From assembly GCF_001280225.1 (NCBI RefSeq), contig NZ_CP009253.1, forward strand, positions 434,001-498,000: DNA of 64,000 bases, in the 5' to 3' direction. The position numbers and the translations under genes are program-made. Below are positions 12,000-20,966 of this stretch, in pieces. The notes below the pieces were generated by a model that was not told the DNA's origin, made no database searches, and saw only the letters and a program-made list of their open reading frames with translations. Source of the stretch: Buchnera aphidicola (Aphis glycines). GTDB taxonomy: Bacteria; Pseudomonadota; Gammaproteobacteria; Enterobacterales; Enterobacteriaceae. The first letter of the stretch is position 1. Each line of letters begins with the position of its first letter.

Positions 12000-12653
12000 A
12001 TGTATTATCCAATTAACGAAATTTTTCAAACTATACAAGGGGAAGGACAATATACTGGTATACCATCCATTTTTATTAGATTACAAGGTTGTCCAGTACA
12101 TTGTTCTTGGTGCGATACCAAATATACCTGGATTTGTAATCAAAAAGACAACGTGTCTATAAATGAGATAATAAATAAAAACCAATCTAATAAAAAATGG
12201 AGTTTTATACATGTCAAGGATATTTTAAAAATTTTAAAAAAATGGACTGCTAAACATGTTGTAATTAGCGGAGGTGAGCCATGCTTATATGATCTCTTAA
12301 AAATAACAAAAAAATTAGAAAAAAAAGATTATCAATGTCAAATAGAAACTAGTGGGATAAAAAATATTATATGCTCTTTAGATACTTGGATTACTCTTTC
12401 TCCTAAAAAAAATATCAATCCATTATATGCGTCTATAATACGCTCGAATGAAATAAAATTTCCTATTTGTAAAAAAAAAGATTTATTATATGTATATAAT
12501 ATTTTATCAACAATAAAAGATAAAAAAAAACGCATTATTTGTTTGCAACCTGTCAGTCAAAACAAACAAGCGTTAAAAATATGTATAGAAGCATGCATAA
12601 AAAACAATTGGAAACTATCAGTACAATTACACAAATATATTGAAATTCAATAA
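12000..12653 (+). CDS. queE: 7-carboxy-7-deazaguanine synthase
   Basis: A radical SAM enzyme that converts the QueD product to 7-carboxy-7-deazaguanine on the way to queuosine in tRNA. The 217-residue product (E. coli 223) starts MYYPINEIFQTIQGEG and carries the family's CX3CX2C cluster in GCPVHCSWCDT (Cys 31, 35, 38), followed by VVISGGEPC. Its pathway partner queD is the next gene, convergent with 12 bp between. Other pathway genes (queC, tgt, queA) are not in the window. It follows eno as in the E. coli region. Confidence 0.93.
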   Translation: MYYPINEIFQTIQGEGQYTGIPSIFIRLQGCPVHCSWCDTKYTWICNQKDNVSINEIINKNQSNKKWSFIHVKDILKILKKWTAKHVVISGGEPCLYDLLKITKKLEKKDYQCQIETSGIKNIICSLDTWITLSPKKNINPLYASIIRSNEIKFPICKKKDLLYVYNILSTIKDKKKRIICLQPVSQNKQALKICIEACIKNNWKLSVQLHKYIEIQ

Positions 12654-12665
12654 ATTTGCATAATT

Positions 12666-13031
12666 TTAAAATCCTTTATAAATACAACCAGATGTACATG
12701 TTTCTTTAATTATAACAGCGCTTAAAATAAATAAATTTGGTTTCAATCGATCCCAAATCCATTTTGCTAAAATTTCACTTGTAGGATTTTCTAATCCTTT
12801 GATGTCATTAAGTAAATAATGATCTAACTTATCATAAATAGGTTGAAATAATATCGTAATATCACGATAATCAATTATCCAACCTTTATCTTTATCAATT
12901 GTACCTTGCAATTTTAATCTGACGAAAAAAGAATGACCATGCAATCTTCTACATTTATGTTCTTTAGGAAGATTTGGCAAATAATGCGCAGCTTCAAATT
13001 GAAAATCTTTAAATATAGTCGTATTTATCAT
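12666..13031 (-). CDS. queD: 6-carboxy-5,6,7,8-tetrahydropterin synthase
   Basis: Converts dihydroneopterin triphosphate to carboxytetrahydropterin, the substrate of QueE. The 121-residue product (E. coli about 121) has the zinc ligands His 16, His 31 and His 33 (FEAAHYLP and LHGHSFFV), catalytic Cys 27 in [10 protein letters not shown], and the KLDHYLLND segment with the catalytic Asp-His pair. The pairing with queE on the opposite strand makes a compact deazapurine module. In E. coli queD lies beside cysJ; here it lies at the nlpD end of an inverted cys block. Confidence 0.93.
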   Translation of the reverse strand: MINTTIFKDFQFEAAHYLPNLPKEHKCRRLHGHSFFVRLKLQGTIDKDKGWIIDYRDITILFQPIYDKLDHYLLNDIKGLENPTSEILAKWIWDRLKPNLFILSAVIIKETCTSGCIYKGF

Positions 13032-13053
13032 ATTGTATATATCTTATAAAAAA

Positions 13054-14040
13054 TTAATTAAATTTCCGATGTTTTTTAAATTTTATATTAGGAAATAAAT
13101 TGAATAACTTAATTGGATTACCTTGAAATCTAACTTCAAAATACAATTTCGGTGTATTTTTATCTGATCGCCCTATAGTAGATATTTTTTGATTTGCATA
13201 CACTTGATCGTTTAATTTAATAAAAATATTTTTATTAAATCCATATATGCTTAAATAAGCATTATCATGTCTAATAATAATTAATTTTCCATAATTTTTA
13301 AAAATATTGCTAATATAAACTACTTTTCCTTTATCAACAGCAAAAACTGGTTGTTCTTGTGTACCTTCTATTTCAATACCTTCATTGTTAATAGAATAAT
13401 TATAAAAAAATTGCATATTAGAATTTTTTAAAGGCCAATACCAGCGTTTAAAAAACATTGTCTCTTCTTTATCACGATATTTATTATAAACAAAGCATAT
13501 TTCATTTAATGAATTATTTTTATTTAAAATGTTAATAATATCAAATTTCTTATTAAAAAAACTTGTATATAAAATATTTTTTTTATTTTTATCACTATAA
13601 ATTATATAATTTATATTTTGATGATTTACCATTGAAATATTATTTACTAATATTTTTTGACCAACCAATATTTTGTAAGGTTTATATAAATTATTATATT
13701 TTAATAATTGATTAACATTAGACTGAAAACGTTTTGCAATAGAATATAGAGTATCATTTTTTTTAACAATATAAAATATATCAAAATTATTGTTTTTTAA
13801 AAATCCAATACAATTTTCATTTTTAATAGCAACTGAATATTTGTTATTTGTTTTAAGAAACAAAAAACATTCCTTTTTATATTGTTTTTGCAAATGATTA
13901 TTAATATATGAAAATTTTTTAGAATCCAAGTAAACATTTACTTTTTTTGCCAATGCAATATTCGACAACGTATATTTATTATAAAAAAATAATATAACAA
14001 TAGATAAAAATAATTTGTTTTTTAAAATATTCAGTTTCAT
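13054..14040 (-). CDS. nlpD: LysM/LytM murein hydrolase activator, NlpD-like
   Basis: In E. coli NlpD is an outer-membrane lipoprotein that activates the amidase AmiC during cell separation. This 328-residue protein has a hydrophobic N-terminal segment (10-22), a LysM domain at about 88-132 (YIVKKNDTLYSIAKRFQSN) and a C-terminal LytM/M23-like domain at about 205-325 (GKLIIIRHDNAYLSIYGF). The catalytic metal ligands of active M23 peptidases are not apparent, as in E. coli NlpD. No Leu-X-X-Cys lipobox is visible at the N-terminus, so it is probably not lipidated. It precedes (in map order) ispF, ispD and ftsB, as in E. coli. Confidence 0.82.
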   Translation of the reverse strand: MKLNILKNKLFLSIVILFFYNKYTLSNIALAKKVNVYLDSKKFSYINNHLQKQYKKECFLFLKTNNKYSVAIKNENCIGFLKNNNFDIFYIVKKNDTLYSIAKRFQSNVNQLLKYNNLYKPYKILVGQKILVNNISMVNHQNINYIIYSDKNKKNILYTSFFNKKFDIINILNKNNSLNEICFVYNKYRDKEETMFFKRWYWPLKNSNMQFFYNYSINNEGIEIEGTQEQPVFAVDKGKVVYISNIFKNYGKLIIIRHDNAYLSIYGFNKNIFIKLNDQVYANQKISTIGRSDKNTPKLYFEVRFQGNPIKLFNLFPNIKFKKHRKFN

Positions 14041-14136
14041 TAAATTGCACTATTTTGTTATAAAAAATAATATATTTTAATAAAAAATATTATTCATAAA
14101 AAAAATAAAAATGTTTAATCAGTAATTCTAATAAAA

Positions 14137-14631
14137 TTATTTAAAAAAAACATTTTTTTTATCCTTTAAAATCATGACAACCGACTGACATGCGATTCCT
14201 TCTTTTCTTCCAATAGATCCTATTTGTTTAGAAGTAGTAGATTTAATACTAATATTATTTATATCAGTGTTTAAATCAATTGATAAATTGGATCTCATCA
14301 GAAAAATATGAGGTAAAATCTTAGGAGTTTCAGCAACGATAGTACTATCTATATTAGATATAAAATAGTTTTTCAAATAAATTTTTTTCCAAATTTTTTT
14401 TAACAAAATTCTACTATTAATATTTTTATATTTTTTTGTAGTACTTGGAAAGAAAGTGCCAATGTCTCCCATAGCAGCAGCACCTAATAATGCATCTATT
14501 AAAGAGTGTATTAATACATCACCATTAGAATGAGCTATTAAACCTTGGTGATCAGGAATTTTTACACCTCCAATAATCAATGGTTTTAAGCTTCCAAATG
14601 CATGTAAATCAAAACCATATCCAATTCTCAT
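14137..14631 (-). CDS. ispF: 2-C-methyl-D-erythritol 2,4-cyclodiphosphate synthase
   Basis: Fifth step of the non-mevalonate isoprenoid pathway. The 164-residue product (E. coli 159) begins [13 protein letters not shown] with metal ligands Asp 8, His 10 and His 42, has [12 protein letters not shown] with the active-site His 34, and ends with the conserved [14 protein letters not shown]. It lies 15 bp behind ispD on the minus strand, the usual ispD-ispF pairing. Residue 5 is Tyr where E. coli has His; this is not a metal ligand. Confidence 0.95.
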   Translation of the reverse strand: MRIGYGFDLHAFGSLKPLIIGGVKIPDHQGLIAHSNGDVLIHSLIDALLGAAAMGDIGTFFPSTTKKYKNINSRILLKKIWKKIYLKNYFISNIDSTIVAETPKILPHIFLMRSNLSIDLNTDINNISIKSTTSKQIGSIGRKEGIACQSVVMILKDKKNVFFK

Positions 14632-14646
14632 ATATCAAATATCCTT

Positions 14647-15354
14647 CTACATGTTATATATTTCTTTAAGGTAAATTTCAGCAAAAACAAGATCTTCAGG
14701 AAAAGTAATTTTAATATTTTTATAACTACCTAGAACTATTAAAGGATGATACCCACAGTACTCTAATGCTGAAGACTCGTCTGTTATATTAACATTATCT
14801 CGAATACTTTTTTCTAAACAAAATCGCAATAAATTAACTGGAAATAATTGAGGCGTTAAAGCGTGCCATAATTTTTTTCGAGCAATAGTATATGATATTT
14901 TTTTATTTTCGTGAACATATTTTATGCTATCAAATGCTGGTCTAGCTAAAATTCCACCTATTTTATTTATTTTAATAATAGAAATTAATTTCTCTAAATC
15001 TTGATGACTTAAACAAGGTCGAACAGCATCATGAACTATTACCCACCGTGCATTTGTCGGATTAAGTAATCCTGATAAAACTGAATCGATTCTTTTTTTT
15101 CCACCTATTACAGGTGTGATGCGCGTATTAGATGAAATAGACAATTTATGAAAATAGTTATCTTTTTTGTGCAAACTTACAACAATATGAGATATACTAG
15201 GGTGTGATAACAATGTTGTTAAAGTATATTCAAGAATAGTACGATTTTTGATTTTTATGTATTGTTTTGGAATATCTAATAACATTCTTTTACCAATACC
15301 AGCAGCTGGAACAACTGCTAAAATTTCAGGTTTAAAAGTGTTTTTTACTATCAT
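14647..15354 (-). CDS. ispD: 2-C-methyl-D-erythritol 4-phosphate cytidylyltransferase
   Basis: Couples methylerythritol phosphate to CTP in isoprenoid synthesis. The 235-residue product (E. coli 236) has the nucleotide-binding VVPAAGIGKRM (14-24), which is the family's glycine-rich loop, and WVIVHDAVRPC in the middle, plus ITDESSALE near the C-terminus. It forms an operon with ispF and lies behind ftsB as in E. coli. CTP comes from PyrG, also in the window. Confidence 0.96.
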   Translation of the reverse strand: MIVKNTFKPEILAVVPAAGIGKRMLLDIPKQYIKIKNRTILEYTLTTLLSHPSISHIVVSLHKKDNYFHKLSISSNTRITPVIGGKKRIDSVLSGLLNPTNARWVIVHDAVRPCLSHQDLEKLISIIKINKIGGILARPAFDSIKYVHENKKISYTIARKKLWHALTPQLFPVNLLRFCLEKSIRDNVNITDESSALEYCGYHPLIVLGSYKNIKITFPEDLVFAEIYLKEIYNM

Positions 15355-15403
15355 TTTATACCTAATTCTTGATATTGAAGTTTAATACTATAAAATAAAA
15401 AAA

Positions 15404-15604
15404 TTACTCTTTAATTTTATTGTTTAAATCTTCAATTTCTAACAATAATTTATTATTTTCTATTTCAAGATTTGCATTTATTTTTTTTTGAACTATAATT
15501 TTTTTATAAACTTTAATATAATCTAAAATACCATTTTTCCCTGCCCAAAGAGAATATTGTAACCAAATAAATAATAATAATAAAAATACTTTCAATATTC
15601 TCAT
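15404..15604 (-). CDS. ftsB: Cell division protein FtsB, shortened
   Basis: FtsB is a bitopic membrane protein of the FtsQLB division complex. The 66-residue product matches the E. coli N-terminus (WLQYSLWAGKNGILDY against WLQYSLWFGKNGIHDY): a membrane helix at about 3-20, then a coiled coil to the end. E. coli FtsB has 103 residues. The C-terminal third, which binds FtsQ in E. coli, is absent, and only 49 bp separate the stop from ispD, too little to hold it. The stop is real in the given sequence; no other frame continues the homology. Confidence 0.85.
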   Translation of the reverse strand: MRILKVFLLLLFIWLQYSLWAGKNGILDYIKVYKKIIVQKKINANLEIENNKLLLEIEDLNNKIKE

Positions 15605-15628
15605 ATAACGACTCTAAATAACTGTGTT

Positions 15629-16270
15629 TTAATATTCAAATAATTTATGAGTATACGGAAAAAATATAATATTATTTTCATATAAATTTTCAATTAATTG
15701 TTTAATATTTTCTTTTATTGAAATTGTTCCATCTAAATAAATATCAGGTTTTTCTGGAACTTCATATACAGAATTTATACCAGTAAAATTTAATATTTCA
15801 TTACAACGAGATTTTTTATATAATCCTTTAGAATCACGTTTTTCACATATACTAAGAGGAGTGTCAATAAAAACCTCTACAAAATTATCTTTACCTAAAA
15901 TATTAGAAGCCATTAATCTTTGCTTTTTATACGGAGAAATAACAGATACCAAAACCATGATGTTAGCATCTAACATTAATTTAGCTACTTCTGAAATACG
16001 TCGAATATTTTCATTTCTATGAATAAAACTAAAATTTAAATCTGAACATAATCCAGATCTAATGTTATCTCCATCTAATACATAAGTATTAATATTTTTT
16101 TCAAACAATATTTTTTCTAATATATTCGCAATAGTAGACTTTCCTGATCCTGATAATCCTGTAAACCATATCACTTGAGATTTATAGCCGTTTTTATTTT
16201 CTCGTTTTATACGAGTTATTTCATATTTTTGAAAAATAATATTTTTTTTAAAATTATCATTCATATTCAT
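15629..16270 (-). CDS. cysC: Adenylylsulfate kinase
   Basis: Phosphorylates adenosine 5'-phosphosulfate to PAPS, the second activation step of sulfate assimilation. The 213-residue product (E. coli 201) has the P-loop GLSGSGKST (38-46), the DGDN substrate loop (about 66-69), VISPYKKQR with the phosphorylatable Ser near 112, and the FTGINSVYE segment. The start ATG at 16270 has AGG 5-6 nt upstream. It follows cysN by 9 bp in the conserved cysDNC order. Confidence 0.96.
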   Translation of the reverse strand: MNMNDNFKKNIIFQKYEITRIKRENKNGYKSQVIWFTGLSGSGKSTIANILEKILFEKNINTYVLDGDNIRSGLCSDLNFSFIHRNENIRRISEVAKLMLDANIMVLVSVISPYKKQRLMASNILGKDNFVEVFIDTPLSICEKRDSKGLYKKSRCNEILNFTGINSVYEVPEKPDIYLDGTISIKENIKQLIENLYENNIIFFPYTHKLFEY

Positions 16271-16279
16271 AAAAACCTA

Positions 16280-17701
16280 TTATTTATTTTTTATATCCCA
16301 ATGTGGAAAATGTTTTGAGATTAAATTATATAAATCTAATTCAAAATCTTTCATGTTATTTTTCAAAATAACATTGTTGTTATTTGCAGATTTTTTAATC
16401 ATACCTGCTCCTACTGTAGTATTTTTCAAAATATCAATAAAAATTATATTACCTGTAAATTTATTTTTTTCATAATCGTCAAACAACATAGCTTCACTAA
16501 AATTCACTTTAATCCTACCGATACTATTTAATTTTAATAAATTACATTTACTTCGAACTAAATTGTTAACATTAATTTGGAATAAAACTTCTTTGATGTA
16601 AGCACGAGTTTTTTTTCCTGATGATTTTACATTATATACTTCACCTGCTTTTAAAGGATCATCAGACATCCAAACAATATCCACAATGGCTTCTTGAGAA
16701 GATTCTAAATTAGAATCAACATTTACAAAAAAATCACCACGACTAATATCTATTTCATCTTTTAAAATTAATGTAATTGATTGCCCAACATGTGCTATTT
16801 TTAAATCTTGATCAAACATTAAGATACGCGACACAGATGAAATAATATTAATAGGTAAGATTTTTATTAATTGACCTACTTGAATTTCTCCAGAAAACAA
16901 AGTACCCGAATAACCTCGAAAATCTGCGTGTGGACGATGTACATATTGAACTGGAAATCGCATTTCTTTTGAGCATATATCATCTTGAATTGCTATTGTT
17001 TCTAAAAAATTTAACAATGTTTTATTTTTATACCAAGGCATTAAGTTACTTGAAAAAACAATATTTTCACCTGTTAAAGCAGAGATAGGAGTAAAAAAAA
17101 TTTTTAAATTTTTAGGAAGTTTTTCAGAGAATATAAGAAAATTTTTTTTTATATTTAAAAATATTTTTTCATCATAATTAACTAAATCCATTTTATTTAC
17201 TGCAACTACTAAATATTTTATTCCAAGTAAAGAAGATATAAAACTATGTCGATAAGTTTGTTCTGATAAACCCTTTTTTGCATCAATTAAAATAATAGCC
17301 AAATCACAAGTAGACGCACCTGTAACCATATTTCTCGTGTATTGTTCGTGACCTGGGGTATCTGCTATAATAAACTTACGTTGATCAGTTGAAAAATAAC
17401 GATATGCTACATCAATTGTAATACCTTGTTCACGCTCTGACTGTAATCCATCAACTATAAGAGCGAGGTCAATATCACCTCCTTGTGTTCCATGGCGTTT
17501 ACTGTCTTGTTTTAAAGAAGATAATTGATCATCATAAATATGCTGAGTGTCATGTAATAAGCGACCAATTAATGTGCTTTTTCCATCATCTACACTGCCG
17601 CATGTTAAAAATTTTAATAAAGTTTTTTTCTCATTTAAATATATCCATCTTTTAAAACTATCAAAAAATTTAATATTTTTTGTGTGAACACTAGTATTCA
17701 T
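16280..17701 (-). CDS. cysN: Sulfate adenylyltransferase, GTPase subunit
   Basis: GTP hydrolysis by CysN drives APS formation by CysD. With ATG 17701 the product has 473 residues (E. coli 475). The G-domain motifs are clear: GSVDDGKST (35-43), DTPGHEQY (114-121) and NKMD (169-172), followed by EF-Tu-like beta-barrel domains 2 and 3. A TTG at 17713 would add four residues but lies directly after the AGG, leaving no room for ribosome spacing, so I chose the ATG. It sits 30 bp behind cysD. Confidence 0.95.
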   Translation of the reverse strand: MNTSVHTKNIKFFDSFKRWIYLNEKKTLLKFLTCGSVDDGKSTLIGRLLHDTQHIYDDQLSSLKQDSKRHGTQGGDIDLALIVDGLQSEREQGITIDVAYRYFSTDQRKFIIADTPGHEQYTRNMVTGASTCDLAIILIDAKKGLSEQTYRHSFISSLLGIKYLVVAVNKMDLVNYDEKIFLNIKKNFLIFSEKLPKNLKIFFTPISALTGENIVFSSNLMPWYKNKTLLNFLETIAIQDDICSKEMRFPVQYVHRPHADFRGYSGTLFSGEIQVGQLIKILPINIISSVSRILMFDQDLKIAHVGQSITLILKDEIDISRGDFFVNVDSNLESSQEAIVDIVWMSDDPLKAGEVYNVKSSGKKTRAYIKEVLFQINVNNLVRSKCNLLKLNSIGRIKVNFSEAMLFDDYEKNKFTGNIIFIDILKNTTVGAGMIKKSANNNNVILKNNMKDFELDLYNLISKHFPHWDIKNK

Positions 17702-17731
17702 TTTTAAATTCAACCTATATTAAATATATTT

Positions 17732-18640
17732 TCAAAAATAACCTTGTCTTTTTTTAAATTCCATTGAGTTCTTTTGATCATAATCAATAGAACGACCTGT
17801 TCTTTCGCTAGTTTTCGTTGTTATTGTTTCTTTAATAATATCTTGAAGAGTTTCAGCAGTTGATTCAATTGCACTAGTTAAAGGCCAACAACCTAATGTT
17901 CTAAATCGAACCATTTTATGAATAATTTTTTCATTTTTATTAATTTTAATACGTTCGTCATTAACTACCAAAAGAAAACCATTTCTTTCTATCACTGGTC
18001 GAATAGCTGCAAAATATAAAGGAACAATTTCAATTTTTTCTAAAAAAATATATTGCCAAATATCTAATTCAGTCCAATTTGATAATGGAAAGACACGGAT
18101 ATTTTCTCCTTTATTTATTTGACTATTATAATTCCACCACAATTCAGGGCGTTGTTTTTTTGGGTCCCATTGATGAAAAGAATCACGAAAGGAATAAATT
18201 CTTTCTTTAGAACGAGATTTTTCTTCATCTCTTCTGGCGCCTCCAAAAGCAGCGTCAAAACTATATTTATTTATTGCCTCTTTTAACCCCTCTGTCTTCA
18301 TTATATCGGTATATTTTGAATTATTGTCTTGAAATGGATTTAAACCTAACAATTTTCCGCGCATATTGTAATATATAATTAACTCCAAGTTGTTATTTTT
18401 AGCAATGTTATCTCTAAATGTATACATTTCTTTAAATTTCCATCCAGTATCTACATGTAATAATGGAAACGGTAAACGTCCAGGATAGAAAGCTTTTTTT
18501 GCAAGATGTAACATTACAGAAGAATCTTTTCCAATTGAATAAAGCATAACAGGATTTTCGAATTCAGCTATTACTTCTCTTATTATATAAATACTTTCTG
18601 ATTCTAGTTGACTTAGATGAGTAGTATTTTTTTTAAACAT
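17732..18640 (-). CDS. cysD: Sulfate adenylyltransferase, catalytic subunit
   Basis: Forms adenosine 5'-phosphosulfate from ATP and sulfate with CysN. At 302 residues it matches E. coli in length. It has the PP-loop pyrophosphatase-fold motif SIGKDSS (35-41) and the conserved [12 protein letters not shown] segment. AAGGAA lies 4 nt upstream of ATG 18640. It heads the cysDNC group, 24 bp downstream of cysG on the same strand. Confidence 0.97.
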   Translation of the reverse strand: MFKKNTTHLSQLESESIYIIREVIAEFENPVMLYSIGKDSSVMLHLAKKAFYPGRLPFPLLHVDTGWKFKEMYTFRDNIAKNNNLELIIYYNMRGKLLGLNPFQDNNSKYTDIMKTEGLKEAINKYSFDAAFGGARRDEEKSRSKERIYSFRDSFHQWDPKKQRPELWWNYNSQINKGENIRVFPLSNWTELDIWQYIFLEKIEIVPLYFAAIRPVIERNGFLLVVNDERIKINKNEKIIHKMVRFRTLGCWPLTSAIESTAETLQDIIKETITTKTSERTGRSIDYDQKNSMEFKKRQGYF

Positions 18641-18664
18641 TTTATTTCCTTACGTTTTTATTAT

Positions 18665-20068
18665 TTAAGAAGTAGTTTCAATATTACTTAAATTAGTAAG
18701 TTTCTTAAACCATGCTAGTTTTTTATGCAATACAACTACTTGTCCAATAATTAGTAAAGATGGACTTGAACTAAATTTGAATATTTTCTCAATTTCGTCT
18801 AAACGACCTATAATCACCTCTTGATTTATAGTAGTACCATTACTAATAATTGCTATTGGAGTAGATTTAGAGCGACCATGTAAAATAAGTTTTTCAGAAA
18901 TTTCTAAAGCATTTAAACTTCCCATATAAACTACTAATGTATAAGAAGGATCGGATAATATAGACCAATTATTTGGGGTATTACCCATACATTTATAACC
19001 TGTAATAAATATTACTCCTTGTGCGTAATCACGATGTGTTAATGGTATACCAGAATAAGCAGATAAACCAATTCCAGCGGTGATTCCAGGAACTACTTGA
19101 AAATCAATATTTGCATTCTGCGCAGCTTCTAGTTCTTCACCTCCACGACCAAATATAAAAGAATCTCCTCCTTTTAAACGAACTACTTTTTTACCCTGCT
19201 TAGCAAAAAAAATTAATAATTTTATAATTTTTTCTTGAGTGATACTTTTCAATCTGGCACGTTTTCCAACATAAATGCATTTCGCATCTCTTCGAACAAG
19301 ATTTAATATATCTTGGGAAACTAAACTATCATATAAAACTACATCCGCTTCCTGCATTACCTGGAAAGCTCTTAAAGTTAACAAGTCACTATTTCCAGGT
19401 CCAGCACCAACTAAAATAATTTCGCCTATTAATCTACTTGGTTTTTTAATCATTTTTTGTAAAATAGAAATTGCTTTTTTTTCTTTACCATTAATAATAT
19501 GTTGAACAAAAATACTATTAAATAGTTTTTCCCAAAAATGTTTTCTTTCTAAGAAATTAGAAAAATGTTTTTTAACTGTCAATCTCCATCTTCCAGCGAT
19601 TTTAGCAACATTACCCAATCTCATTGGAAATATTGATTCAATTTTTTTTCGTAATAAACGAAGTAACACTGGTGCTTGTCCACTTGAAGACATAGCTACT
19701 ATTAAAGGAGAACGATCAATAATAGAAGGGAAAATAAAAGAACATTTTGACTGATCATCTACCACATTAACTAATATTTTTAATTTATTACATTTGTTAA
19801 AAATCTTTAAATTTAACTCAGTATTCGAAGTGGCTGCTATCACTAAAAAAATATTTTTTAAATAAGATATTTGAAATTCTTGAGCAATCCAAGAGACTTT
19901 TTTCTCAACTAACAAACGTCTAATTTCTGAACATAAATTTCTTGAGACAATATTAACTAAAGCATTTGCACGTAATAATAATTTAATTTTATTAAAAGCA
20001 ACTTCACCAGCTCCAATAACTAATACATATTTATTTTTTAAATCTAAAAAAACAGGTAGATAGTCCAC
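18665..20068 (-). CDS. cysG: Siroheme synthase (multifunctional CysG)
   Basis: Makes siroheme, the cofactor of sulfite reductase CysI. The 467-residue protein (E. coli 457) has an N-terminal precorrin-2 dehydrogenase/ferrochelatase domain with the NAD loop VIGAGEVA (17-24) and a C-terminal uroporphyrinogen-III methyltransferase domain starting at about 217 (LVGAGPGNSDLLTLRA), with RLKGGDSFIFGRGGEE. The usual KGGDPF reads KGGDSF here. In E. coli cysG lies with nirBDC; here it is placed between cysH and cysD, so all genes needed for sulfite reduction are together. Confidence 0.95.
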   Translation of the reverse strand: MDYLPVFLDLKNKYVLVIGAGEVAFNKIKLLLRANALVNIVSRNLCSEIRRLLVEKKVSWIAQEFQISYLKNIFLVIAATSNTELNLKIFNKCNKLKILVNVVDDQSKCSFIFPSIIDRSPLIVAMSSSGQAPVLLRLLRKKIESIFPMRLGNVAKIAGRWRLTVKKHFSNFLERKHFWEKLFNSIFVQHIINGKEKKAISILQKMIKKPSRLIGEIILVGAGPGNSDLLTLRAFQVMQEADVVLYDSLVSQDILNLVRRDAKCIYVGKRARLKSITQEKIIKLLIFFAKQGKKVVRLKGGDSFIFGRGGEELEAAQNANIDFQVVPGITAGIGLSAYSGIPLTHRDYAQGVIFITGYKCMGNTPNNWSILSDPSYTLVVYMGSLNALEISEKLILHGRSKSTPIAIISNGTTINQEVIIGRLDEIEKIFKFSSSPSLLIIGQVVVLHKKLAWFKKLTNLSNIETTS

Positions 20069-20146
20069 ATTGAACCTATAAATATAACAAAAGTTTTATA
20101 TTAATTTTAACAAAAACATCATCAATTAACTCTAAAAAAATTCAAA

Positions 20147-20191
20147 CATTAATATTTCATTCATACTCGAAAAGTACTTGAAATATTAATG
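20147..20191 (-). terminator. Stem-loop between cysH and cysG
   Basis: A perfect 13-bp inverted repeat, CATTAATATTTCA (20147-20159) with TGAAATATTAATG (20179-20191), encloses 19 nt. It fills the 148-bp gap between cysH and cysG on the minus strand. It could partly separate cysJIH from cysGDNC, or stabilise the upstream mRNA. There is no clear T-run, so complete termination is doubtful. Confidence 0.5.
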
Positions 20192-20216
20192 TATAAATTT
20201 AAATATTGTTTCAATT

Positions 20217-20954
20217 TTATTCTTTATCGTAATGTAATCCACATTCACGCTTTAAACCAAAAAATCGCGTTTCTTCTTCACGCATACCAGGTGTATATTT
20301 TTTAGTAGTATGTACATCTCCTACAGATATATAACCTTCTTTTAGTAAAGGATGGTTATCTAAATTATTATTCTTTATATATTCATAGATTTTTTGATTA
20401 GACCAATCTAAAATCGGAAGAATTTTAAATACTCCTTTTTGAATCGAAACATATGGAAGATTACTTCTACTACTAGATTGTTCTTGACGTAATCCTGCAA
20501 ACCATGTTTGGACTGATAATTTTTTTAAAGCTATATTCATTGGTTCTATTTTATTGATTTTATTATATAAATCAATGCCTTCTAGTCCTTTTTCCCACAA
20601 TTTCCCATATCTTGCTTCTTGCCATGCTGGTGAAATATTTGATCGAAAAATTTTTAAATTTAGGTTTAATTTTTTTTTGATTAAATCAATAAAATGATAT
20701 GTTTGAGGAAATAAATATCCTGTATCAATTAATACGATGGGAATATTTGGTTTCTGCGTAACAACAAGATGTAATAAGACAACTGATTGAATGCCAAAAC
20801 TAGATGACATTATATGTATACCAGGTAATTTTTTAAATGCCCAAGATATACGTTCTTCTGCTGAATATTTTGATATTAACATATTACATTTTGACAAAAA
20901 TTTTTTTTTTTCAAAATTTAGCAAATTTATATTTTTTTGATCAAGATAAGACAT
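20217..20954 (-). CDS. cysH: Phosphoadenosine phosphosulfate reductase
   Basis: Reduces PAPS to sulfite with thioredoxin. The 245-residue product (E. coli 244) has the PAPS-binding region with [14 protein letters not shown] and the catalytic C-terminal motif ECGLH, Cys 238. Only one such Cys motif is present and there are no extra CC pairs, which is the PAPS-using rather than the APS-using type and fits the presence of cysC. It follows cysI by 12 bp. Confidence 0.95.
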   Translation of the reverse strand: MSYLDQKNINLLNFEKKKFLSKCNMLISKYSAEERISWAFKKLPGIHIMSSSFGIQSVVLLHLVVTQKPNIPIVLIDTGYLFPQTYHFIDLIKKKLNLNLKIFRSNISPAWQEARYGKLWEKGLEGIDLYNKINKIEPMNIALKKLSVQTWFAGLRQEQSSSRSNLPYVSIQKGVFKILPILDWSNQKIYEYIKNNNLDNHPLLKEGYISVGDVHTTKKYTPGMREEETRFFGLKRECGLHYDKE

Positions 20955-20966
20955 TTTTTCTCACTA

